Shown: positions 1 to 10,700 of the stretch, one piece after another
How the letters are laid out: every line of letters begins with the position of its first letter
How positions within the stretch are numbered: the first letter of the stretch is position 1
Origin: Tubiluchus corallicola
Lineage: Eukaryota; Priapulida; Priapulimorpha; Priapulimorphida; Tubiluchidae
NCBI GenBank assembly: GCA_030141605.1
Contig: JAQGDQ010000329.1
Span: forward strand, 139,028-203,027
DNA length: 64,000 bases
Direction: 5' to 3'
The notes under the pieces: generated by a model
Databases searched by the model: none
What the model was told of the DNA's origin: nothing
What the model saw: only the letters and a program-made list of their open reading frames with translations
Translations under genes and position numbers: made by a program

Positions 1-289
1 GACATCAATCTTTTTTATTATAAAGAAGCAACGGATTTATTGCAAATAAAATTTAAATCCATCGCTTGGTGAAGCTTATCATGATTACCGACGAATCAAT
101 ACCAAAACACCAAAATAATCACATATGTGTGACTAATGTTGCCGCCTATTTGAGCATTTAATTTTGAATTAACTGCTTTCTCGTTCAAAAATTTCTAAAG
201 TTTAGTATCTCTGCCAGCTGAATCTAACAGACTGAATCTAACACACAATCTGACCACGATCTGCAATGTTTGCCATATTTCAATCAGCG

Positions 290-445
290 ATTCCATCACC
301 ATCATCATAAGCCCATTACTTCAATTGTAGACACTGGCCCAGCAGAATTCTAAAATAAAAGAAATCTGCCCTCAAGACAGGTAAACACAGCAGTAATCCA
401 GCAAAAAACTAGACACTGCTATTCCAGTGGCTTGTTCATGAGCGC
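290..445 (+). repeat. Dispersed repeat family B, copy 1
   Basis: A segment with CATCATCATAAGCCCATTA, then GCAGAATTCTAAAATAAAA, then CTGCCCTCAAGACA and AACTAGACACTGCTAT. The same ordered blocks occur at 17352-17510 (by the segmental duplication) and, independently, at 33994-34131 in the first intron of the kinase gene. The element class is unknown. Confidence 0.65.
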
Positions 446-654
446 GAAAATCTTCGCAGCCAGCAAAAATCTCGGCTAGCTTGACTGACATCACTGAGTG
501 GCTAGCGAGACTAAAGTTGGGTTTCTTATCAGCTAGGTCAACTGTAGACTTAAACTGGCTGGAACTCAGCTGAAATGGCTCAGCTCTGACCTTTAGCTAT
601 AATTATTTAATGATTAAGACAAAATCTGCACAAAGGAAAGTATCAGGAGGTGTA

Positions 655-709
655 GGAGAAAGGGTAGCAAAGGAGCAATTGGTCAACAAGTCAGCTACCC
701 TTCTCAGAT
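655..709. repeat. Short inverted-repeat element (GGGTAGC family), copy 1
   Basis: AAGGGTAGC on the left and GCTACCCTT on the right are separated by about 30 nt and can form a hairpin. Related units lie at 3247-3292, at 17726-17778 (the duplicated copy of this one) and, with GGATAG/CTATCC ends, at 44938-44992. The inner part of this copy and the 44.9 kb copy share GTCAGCTA and similar CAA-rich sequence, so they are one family. The class is unknown; it could be the tail of a retroposon. Confidence 0.5.
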
Positions 710-1397
710 TAGTATAAATTGTTAGAAAAGTTTGCAGCGCTGATGTATAAGAGTAGTAGAAATTCAACTGTTACTGAAAAATCTATTAGGGGAACATGAA
801 AGCGACAATGAAACAATATTGTAAAATGAAAAATATGGAATGATTCTCAACCAAATATGTAACTAAGAACTAACTGATTAAACTATAAAACAAGGGAACA
901 AATCAAATAAAACCAAAAGAGAAAGTAAAATATAACTGAAGAATCAATCAAGGAAACAAAATATGCATGATAAAAAAACGAAAAATATATCAATATAACA
1001 AAACAAAAATGTGCAATGACATTCCATATATCCATGATAACCAAATATGTCAAGTATAATAGTGAATAAACTATAGAACAAGAGAGCAATTATAAATAAA
1101 CAGAAATGGAGCAAACAGAATATGCAATGAAAATTTAATAACTAAGTAAAAATTAAGATAATGTTTAACCAATTCACACATGTCCAAATTAAGAACAGCT
1201 ACAGATACGAATCAAATTATTATAATTTCTATCAAAAGTAAGAAAGAAAACCTTCAGGTACGGGCTTCAACTTACTAAAATAGTATAATTCTTAAGACCA
1301 CTAGTGCTAATAAAATTGTTAAGAAGATTGGCGCCCATTGCTTTCATTTATCTTAGCCTAAGCCATAAATAGCTACGAGTGTTTCTTAAAAGAATAC

Positions 1398-1777
1398 CTT
1401 TCATCGATGATTTGACACTTTCGACAAGATATAAATTTTCTGACTCGTAGACGTCAACAAATTTGTCCAGTGTCATAGTAAACAGCCCACTACCTTAACT
1501 GATCATCTGACCACGAAGTAAAAGCAGGTAAATCTCTACCAGCTCCTTTGAAAATGACTGGACTGTTCCATTTCACATAGTTATCAAAGAAATATTGTGG
1601 GTGGGGGACCTGATTTAATTCATCTACATCACCAACTGGTGATCCATGAGAACCGAGAGGTTGCAAGCGTCCACTGGGCTCCTCTTTATCCTCATTGCCA
1701 AGTTCATATGACACACTTCGTTTTAGAAGCGAAATAATTCATAAACATTCAATGACGCAAAACAACGACACAGGCAT
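1398..1777 (-). pseudogene. Broken copy of exons 1-2 of the JmjC gene
   Basis: This is a duplicate of the 5' end of the JmjC gene. The exon 1 equivalent runs 1777-1494 and keeps the protein sequence of the intact copy closely from the acidic stretch to DDQLR. Codon 13 of the signal peptide, which is TTA in the intact copy, has become TGA. A deletion then joins the end of exon 1 to the middle of exon 2 (remnant 1491-1398). It removes all of intron 1 except its first base, plus the first 57 nt of exon 2, and reading through gives TAG straight after DDQLR. The copy cannot make the normal product. More downstream exons may lie left of the window, so this could be the 5' end of a dead or re-started tandem paralogue. 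Confidence 0.9.
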
Positions 1778-2640
1778 CTTTCAAACTGTTACCAGTAGTC
1801 CATTAGCTCTGTTTCAACATCAGGCTGAGCAAAATGCCTAAACAGCAATATGAAATGGTATTAAATAATGACAAAATAATGTAAAAATAACATAGTAATC
1901 TCGATTAACTTAATCCATAACAGTATGAACTGAAGCAAAGCTAATGGTATGTACATATACATGTATATGGTGATGATTAAAAAAACAAATGACAGATGTG
2001 GTAGCAGGTTTAGCATCTAATAAATAACTAAACATAAGCGTTAAACATAAACCCAAATATAAAAACACCTCGATAACTAGGCGCACCACCATGTGCAAGC
2101 GCTAACGATAATAATGTTGCTGGCAGGCTTTTTACATCACTGTCAAAGGGTGCTGATGAGACCACTCGTCTGACATAAAACCTAGAAATCTCCACAAAAG
2201 CCTAACAGCAAACATAATATTTGGCATGATAAAAAGGACGTTCATTAATAAAAATGCAAACATTGTTATCACACTACATAAATGTAAAGTTCCTACAATA
2301 GTGGAATATGGTTTACGTCCATTTCCTAGAAAAAGTGTTCTCCAAAAAATTTCTCAAAGAAAAGCCATTTCTTTTTTTTAACTTTTCTCGGTTTTTTAAC
2401 AGAAAAAAATCACGGTTGCATTTTTAATTGCTAAATAGGCGATTTTAGTAGCAGAAAACTTCTATTTCTCTCCTTCCATTTGCTTCTCTTTCTTTATACA
2501 TCCTTCCCTTATTAGCCCCTCTCACCTACCCCTCTCGCCCTTCCCATTTGTCTCTCCTGCCTTTCTCTCTCCTTCTCACCCTCCCACTCTATCCTGCTTT
2601 TTTTCAACTATCTCTCCCCTAATCGGAAAAAGCCGAAAAA
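1778..2640. other. Duplicated 5' flank, no gene
   Basis: Matches 19961-20800 upstream of the intact JmjC gene. It is AT-rich and ends in a pyrimidine-rich stretch of TCTC/CTTCC runs (about 2460-2610). No open frame here looks like a protein. Confidence 0.6.
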
Positions 2641-3079
2641 CTAGTCAAGTTTTCTATTCAAAATGTCCCACAAGGGCAAAAGAAAATCACCATTCTGTAT
2701 ACTAAGTGTAAAAATTTCATACGAAGTAAGTAAAGATGTCCTCCAAAAATAGAGTGAAACTAATACCTATCCACATACCTATCCCAAACTATTTTTAGTG
2801 AGGAGAGAAAAACAAGTATGTAGCACATGTGTGGAAGTATGCGTGCGCGTGTGTATTTATGTGTGCATGTGTATATATGTATATACATGTGCTGTATATA
2901 TGCATATGCATGGTCTGTATGTGCGTGTACATGCGTGCATATTTATTTATACATCTAATAAGGCATACAACTTAAAATGCACCCGTAAAGTCCAAAACTT
3001 AAATGTTTAATTGACACACATCTATCACATCATTTATTAACAATAGAAGCATGACTAAAAATTACGATAATGTATATAC

Positions 3080-3440
3080 GTTATTGTTGCATAGGTTCAC
3101 TATCTACTATTTATTGTATCTTTTTCCTTTAATTTTATCACTGTTTTTTGAGTTTGTTTGTTTTTGCTCATATTGTTTTTCCATATCTATTTGTAGTTTT
3201 TTATAGTAATTTTGCAGCACATATAATTATTAATTTATTAATTTAAGAAGGGTAGCTGTCTCGATGATTCGAAGGTCTTTCGCTACCCTTTCTCTTGCAG
3301 CCACTTAATCACACATTAATAATTTTCTTCCTCTTATTTTCGTGTAAATTTTATATGATTAATCATTTTGTGCATTTTATGTAAATGTGCACTATAAGAG
3401 ATTAATAAACGTGTCTATCTCTACATCTATGTCTACGTCT
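3080..3440 (+). mobile_element. Probable LINE/SINE 3' tail
   Basis: A T-rich UTR-like stretch contains a GGGTAGC...GCTACCC hairpin (3247-3292). A late AATAAA-like motif follows, then a short TCTATCTC/TACATCTATG tail, the type of simple-repeat tail seen at the 3' end of CR1/L2-like retroposons. No coding part is preserved, so the class is a guess from structure alone. Confidence 0.35.
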
Positions 3441-4311
3441 GGCACATTCTTTTAGGCCGAGTCCTACAAAACTTTCGTAAATCACGATGCTGTGTTTTTT
3501 TATGTTTCTCAATTTGCATATATTTTCGCACGGAGTGCAGTGTGTTATACACTAATGAGGAGTCATACATTTCTTGCTCCTGTTATTAAGCTTCCAACAA
3601 GGCAAAATACTAACAGTCATTGGGAAAGAAAATTAATGCACTGTCTAATTTTGAACGTTAAATAAAAGGTATACGCACACCACAAAAGAGCTACAGTGAG
3701 ATACCTGTGAAAAATATAGCTAAAGTATCTAAAACAGGTTCTAAATAATGCACAGTGCATTTAGCTTGGCTGACAAAACTTCCTATTTAAGAGAAGTTCT
3801 GGCTACAGGGTAAAGTCTTTAGCTTGCAGTTCTATGACTGCGAGGCTGCATTTTATGAATCTGCAGAAAGTCTTAAGATTTAATGAATAACCGTTAGTAA
3901 CACGGAGAATGATCATACTAAAAAAGTAATCAACTAATGCATATAATTAAAAATATTTTAAAATGTGACACTAATTTAGGAACTTGTAACTACAGGCCAA
4001 TACACTTCTATACACATAGCAAAATAAGCTACAGCATTTGTTTTCATAATAAGTGAGAGTATGGCATTTTACAAGCATCAGCTTGGCAAGTAATCTGCCA
4101 TTGAAAGCTAAAAGCCAGGTTGCACAGTTCCACACTATTTCTAGAGATGGTACTTTAGGGTACTTCTAAATGCTCTTTACTGCAATCCAAACATCTTTTT
4201 TACATTGATCTCATGAAATAAAAGATCAGCACAGCACAGTAATTTATGGACACACACTATGAGATAATGTAAACAGCTGATTGGCTAGAGTGTGTTTTTA
4301 GTGGACGAGCT

Positions 4312-4352
4312 CAAGCAACGTCGTGACTGGTCAGTGAATGGATGGGTGACCA
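4312..4352 (+). other. 5S rRNA-like fragment
   Basis: The segment containing AAGCAACGTCG, then TGGTCAGT, then TGGATGGGTGACC follows the order and spacing of the internal control region of metazoan 5S rRNA, with about six mismatches in 39 nt. Nothing matching the 5' half of 5S rRNA or its 3' end is present, so it is a fragment: either a 5S pseudogene or part of a 5S-derived SINE. The match is to a remembered consensus, not an alignment. Confidence 0.5.
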
Positions 4353-5898
4353 ACAAGTCTGACCTATATTTATTTTAGTTTAATTTGCAATACAGATTCT
4401 GGCTGTTTATCACTATCAGTGCACATGGACATTAACACACAAACATAATGTCAAATATACTTATCTGTCTTATTTCGTTTACTAAAGAAATATCGCAAAA
4501 TGACAACAGAGTTGAATTCATATTTCCCATTTTGCTTGTTTACTATGGTTAGTCAAAGAAGAGCTCTTAGCAATGAAACTACTCGACAAAATTTAATACA
4601 GAAATTTTAATTCATTTTGGACATAGGGCCTAAAACATAAGTTTGCAGATTAGCAATATACAGTAGAACGAATTACGTTTGGTCATAATAAGTCAACCAT
4701 TAATTTGATAGTCTTCATATAAGAGTTTGCAAAAAAGTTACAAATTACTTTTACAATTACATATGTGCACATGTGAAGGATATTTACCTAAAAAGCATTA
4801 AATCTTCTCAGTTATGAACGTTAATGTTGGCGAGCCAAAAACCATTCAATATTTTTTTTGGATTTCTTCTTTAAACAATATAGTACCTAAACTTGTACAT
4901 AAGTTCAAAACCTCTTGGTACTGAAAGTTATAATGTTGCTATCCATTCTTCTGCCACCTACAACAATCCCTATTATTTAACTTATCTAGTGATCTAAAAA
5001 ATAACAAAATCTTAAAGCAACTGTTTTTTTACAATAGCAAAGAAAAATTCTAGACATTACAACCATATGCATAATTTGCTGCTGTAGAATGTGTAAAAAA
5101 TTCACAAAACACGTTTCAGCACACACAATGTTTAGCACCCAGTCTTGACTAACCTAGTGAAAACTATGTTACACTCAAAATAAACATATAATTACTGAAA
5201 CAGCCAAACAAAAATTAAAACATATGTATGCAAAACTGTACATTATTTCAAAATCATAAAGAAAGAAAATAGATTTCAATAAAATGTCTAAAAATGAATG
5301 ACATCATCTCTGAAATTTTCTCTAATAAAAGCACATCCGTATAAAATCTTGAAAGCTGCAGATGGAAAAGTAAGTTTTCTATGAATGTAAATCGTTAGAC
5401 AATTGTTAAAACTGATATTAAAACAACACTCTTATAGATGTATATTATAAGCAAAAATAGTGAAAATATTCAAGAAAGAATAGTAAATAAAATGTATAAA
5501 CAAAACGAAATCTAATTACTGCACAGTCACGTTATGAATTTGACTGGTTTGCATAATTGGTAACTACAATTGTACATAGAGATTCAGTTTCAATGTAAGA
5601 AGAACTTGATTCTTTTAATGAAAACAAAAAGAGAGACAGCAAACTGGTAAATGGCTCACTTTCAAAAATGTTTTTTGCATCACAGTAAATGACAAAGAGT
5701 TTTTACTTTTTCCAAGTAATTACTTTTATGCATCTCAGCTGCATTTTCTGAATATTGTGCGTGATTCTATCCCTATCATTTATTTTAGGAGTTTTATTTG
5801 TTAAGGATATGTAAACATTAGCTGATACCACAGTAATAAAAAAATTAAATTAAAAAAATAATTTTTCATTTCTAGTACTTATTTACTACTAATAATAA

Positions 5899-5904
5899 TT
5901 TATT
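5899..5904 (-). terminator. Poly(A) signal of the JmjC gene
   Basis: AATAAA on the minus strand, about 40 nt after the stop codon at 5944. The surrounding AT-rich DNA holds further AATAAA-like hexamers, so the site actually used is uncertain. Confidence 0.45.
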
Positions 5905-5943
5905 AAATTTAATAAAAATAAAATCTTCCCAGGGTAATATGGG

Positions 5944-7722
5944 TCATAGTTCATCATGTTCTACTTTGCTGACATCGTCTGAAGCTTGAGGATCAAACAA
6001 CCACGGAAACAACATGACGAAGCTGTCTGCACTCACATCATACAACTCCTGCCAGCTGATGCTGCCATCTTCATTCGAATCTAGGAAGCTAAAAACCTGA
6101 AATTAAAAACCCTCCGATGTTTTCAAAATAGTTACCTAGGAAAAATATGAAGGCAAACACTAACTATCAGAATAAACTTGATAGAACTTCTTTTGTCTAT
6201 TTGGACAGAAACTTACATTTGCTCAAATTTAACAGCAATAAAAAGTAAACTTATTGTTGTATAAATGCCAGGCAACAATAGTCACCTACGCATAAAGACT
6301 CACCTTGATTATAAACAATAGAACATATAATAAAAGGATAAAGGCACTCGTTTTTTTGTTATATTTTTATCCAGGGGAAAAAGGGAATAATATTAATGAT
6401 TAAGAACTCTTTATTAAGACCAATAATAATGAATATCATTGAACAAATCACAGCATTAAATAATTTATAAATAGTGTATAATTATATATATAGTTATATA
6501 AATTTTGTATATATAATATATATATAAATAATTATATATAATTATATAAATTATATATATATAAATTTTGATGAGTGGTTTTTCTTCTGGTTGAAAAAAT
6601 ACATATACATATACACATACGCATATATATATATATATATATGCGTATGTGTATATGTATATGTATTTTTTCAACCAGAAGAAAAACCACTCATCAAAAT
6701 TTATACAAAACGAACCTTCCGCAATTGTTTTCGACTTCCCAAAAAAGATGAATAAATATTCCAAAAATCAGTTTCTGAAATCTGTGTATAATTTTCAGCT
6801 TTCAGGAGAAGGTCAGCTCTGAAAACAGTGAAAAATAAACTAGTTTACAAAAATTATAATACAATATGCAATTTGACAGTTTCATAAAACAGTTTTAAGT
6901 ACAGTAATAAATGTTTGCTGCATGCTTGTAGTGTTTGTTCAGCAACCAAAGTTAAGCAGCAATGGGAGCAATTAGATGTACAACAGCAGACCACTAAAGA
7001 CAACTAAATTCAACCATAAACCTATAGTAATGGAGTGGCACACTCAGTAGGAAAGCCCACTTACTGTAATGATCGTAGCAGAACAGACAATCTACATCAT
7101 TAAGAGGGATAATTGTTTAAAAGAAAACAAGATGACTTTTCATAATCTACCCCATTTTGAAACACGGCAAAAAATATACATTTTAACACTTATGATAATA
7201 CCAAAGTGTTTCCAATAATTACATAATACATTAAAACACCATAATACAATTAACGATGCATGTACCCAACTACTGATGACATCACAACTGAGCATATTGC
7301 AGATGTTTGCAAAAGCGAAAATTGAAGTACAAAGCTACTATACAACATTCAGTGTGATACATAAGAATTATGCAAATTTAAAATTTAAAATTCAAATTGC
7401 AAGTTTACCGCTTTGCCCACGCATGAGCTCTCGAATGTGTGCCTCACAACAGAACACCGCTGAAATGAAAGGTGCAACGCATTTCCGAGAAGTAGCACTA
7501 GTGCCTGTCTAACTAGAGAATGGCGAAACACATGTAACAATGAAGGACTACGAACACAGTTTCTATGATAATAATTCTTAGGTCGCATAAGTCACTCTTG
7601 AAAAAACAGTATGTTAGGGTTAGGTTTCACCATTCTATAGTGTAGCTTACTTTGAGTTACAGTTTAAGAATGAGTCTAGTTTCCTTCAGAATAACAAGAT
7701 ACGCGAACAAGAAGAGGATGTT

Positions 7723-7756
<34 letters not shown>

Positions 7757-10700
7757 TATAATATATTATATACAGATTCTTCCCAGTTGGATAAATAGCC
7801 CAGAGGTAATATGGTAAGTAAAGCTGTTCAAAGATGATTTTTCTTTGATTGTCAATTCATTTACTAACCAGGCCAGTGCTGCTAAACTTCAGTTGCTAAG
7901 CACACCCCTTGACCACTCAATTATTCCCCTCAATTTGCATTGCCAAGTAAATATGTCACATTGAAAAGCTGATTTTAATCTGTGCAAACTTATATAAATT
8001 CCTACGAAGCACTTTTAAAATAATACCACGAAAATTTTCAGACAAAAATGTCCCACAAAAAAATTTCTTAGACCTCTTTCATTATAATAAATGCTGCAGC
8101 AAATATGTGTGCGCAGAAACATGAACACAATACTTTGTTTTTGTTTAGACTCGTAACATATACACTTGTAAGAGTTAACGCATAAAATGAGCAATAAACT
8201 TGTTTCAGGCTTTTACTGATTCATCTTACTTTAATGGTTCATTAGACGACGAATAAGGAATCTTGTCCAAAGTTTCAAAATCTGGTAGATCTTTTCCCTT
8301 GCAGTCCAAAGCATCAAACCAAATCAGCCTTGCAAACCAAATATTTACAGCAACACTGCGACCAGGAGGCGTTCTTACATAATGAGGCCAACTATTTAAA
8401 AACAAAGTAATGTAGTAAGTTCTGACATTGTGCAGGCTGCAGCGATGCCTGTCTTTTGGCACCTTTTTGTCGACCAGCCTAGAAAAATTATCGTTCAACT
8501 TTGTATAATTTAGTCAATAATTTGGGGCATTTCGTTTTTATATCTATACCATGTAAAGCTAAAATAGTATGTAGACCGTTTCCTATATTGCTGGCCTTGA
8601 CAAACAAATTGACAATCAGCATCTTCTAAGCTAGAATGGCCTTGTTTTCTCTATGCAGTTTGACAGGCCAGGAATCAATCAGTCTGGTTTAAGTTGTAAA
8701 GGTGTTTGTTTGATAGACCTGGCCTGAGATTTTGGCCATAATTTAATACTTCATTGAAACACACTATTTAGAGTATTAAAGTATGCTGAATTGGAAACTA
8801 CCTTTTCAGTCTAGTGTTTCACCTAATGCCTGGCGACTTTGGAAAGGCACTAGTTATATGGCAAGACGTTGTTGGAGGAGCTAAAAGCAATCTTGGATAC
8901 ACTATTGTGGATTTTTGCATAGGAGCTAGCTGGTTGGCAGAAGACCAGTTTCGGTTATGGTTAAGGAGTCTTGGTTCAAGGCGATTTGGTCCAAGGTAGC
9001 TGTAGTCCAATGGCAGGTTGCCAAAATGGACTTGGTCAATGAACAATGGTTATGGTGGAAGACGACGTAGTTATGGGGATGATAAAATGGTCAAAGCTTT
9101 TGGGATGCATGATGGTGGAGATGGTAGTACGTCTGAACATTGGAAATGATTACAATTGACAGCTGAGCTGGATTGGCAACGTTACCAGTTTTGTTATATG
9201 CTAACCGGGCCCGCTTGTTAAATTTTTGCTGCATTTATTAATATATGTTATAAGTAAAATTAGCTGGTTTGTTTCTCTTTGAAATTTAATTAATTTTAAT
9301 TAATTAGTTTTCAACTCACATATAACTGCAATTACATGGAACTTTCATGGAGGGGGGGGAACTACGTGCTTCGCCCTGGAAAAATTTAGGCTGAGAGTTC
9401 ATGTTCAGGCCATTTCACAAGTAGTGGTGCAGTACCAGTCACGCACTGAGTAATCAGTGCAATAAAATGGTCAACCAGTGTCAAACATACTTGAACGAGA
9501 GAGTTACTCATCTCATCCACTGTTCATTTACAATTGGCCTGATTTGCAAAAATTCGCCTTCGTTTTGCAACCGCAGTAATGGACATTGCAACACAGACCA
9601 GTAATCATCGTGAAGAAATTTTAAACAAAAAAATAAAAACTGTTAAGAGGTTTTTGAATAATATAATTTTAGTTTTGCATTTTAAAAGCATATTTCAACA
9701 CACACACAGACCTCACAATGTTTTAATGACAGGTGCTTCAATGACATTCTGTTAGGCATATATCGTCATTAAGCATATATGTAGCGAAAGAAATAAACAG
9801 ATCCAAAATGGAAGACGAAACTGCACAGGAGAAATTTTCCGGGCAGCAACCAACCATTCATTAACTAGAACACTACTGCTTAACTTTGTACCTAAGAATG
9901 CACTATAACTACTCATCTATACACTAATTCAACCAAAACGCAAGATGTATTTAAGAATGCTCTCTCCAAGCAAGTGTCCTATAATCACAGTTTTTCTTGA
10001 ATTTCAACACACTGGTTATTATTAACCAAAGGCATAGAAACGCAATGACAGCTAAAACTCCAACAAAAAGTATGTATAAATGGGCATGGGATAAATGATG
10101 TTAAATATAGTTTAAAAACAGTGATATTTCAATGCCAGAACAAGAGTAATCATCAGATGTTACAAGCAAATCCTTCAAAAAATTAAACATAGATTTTTTA
10201 AAAGATCCGGCTGTAACAACTGATGACTTATCCCATTAGGATAAGATGAAATGCCGCATTTTTGAATGCATATTTTACATCTCACTTGCCATTTATACGC
10301 AAAAATAGCCTCCGACTTACGACCAAATTCGGTTCCGGCAGATTGGTCGTAACATGACTTGCACGCAAGTAGGACCTGTATGTTCAAACAGTGTGCCCCT
10401 ACTCAAAAGATGTCGTGAGTACGCGAACTTAAGTATGCTAGTGTCCAAGGAAGACGTTATCAAAACACATAGCATTTTAAAATTAATTTGCTTAAAAAAT
10501 AAGGAAATCTGAATTACTATTATTAGTTCTGTACAAAGAATTAAGTTGTGCTGGGATCGTAAAGTCGAACAGTTGTAAGTTGATGTAATAACTACCTTTA
10601 TTGTTTGTTTGTTAGTGTATATTTTCAAGTGTTGCCAAAACATGTTTGTAAGCTAAAAATTCATAACAAATACTATAAACATGTAGCTAGAGCTACACAA

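Larger units (their letters stand above)
1..2618. repeat. Segmental duplication, left copy
   Basis: Aligns by eye in direct orientation, with few substitutions, to 17064-about 20800. Homology starts at the first base of the window, so the duplication probably extends further left. It covers the exon 2 remnant, exon 1 and about 0.85 kb of 5' flank of the JmjC gene, and fades out in the pyrimidine-rich tract near 2618. Compared with the right copy it lacks about 1.1 kb (equivalent to 18555-19675) and the long CT microsatellite. Confidence 0.92.
2641..5943. other. Intergenic region downstream of the JmjC gene
   Basis: No gene was recognised. It contains a degenerate GT/TA-rich simple repeat (about 2830-2950), a retroposon-tail-like stretch (about 3080-3440) and a 5S-rRNA-like fragment (about 4312-4352). 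The rest is AT-rich unique-looking DNA, probably including the 3' UTR of the JmjC gene at its right end. Confidence 0.5.

Noticed and set aside
6465-6764. 99-codon frame rich in Tyr and Ile
   Set aside because: It runs through TA repeats and the palindrome and overlaps a JmjC exon in another context; low-complexity shadow.
6948-6990. Possible second 5S rRNA-like fragment (GTTAAGCAGC)
   Set aside because: Only about ten bases match; the rest diverges, so chance is likely.
10317-10643. 108-codon minus-strand frame in JmjC intron 4
   Set aside because: Does not resemble any family, and includes transposon-like inverted repeats and intron sequence.
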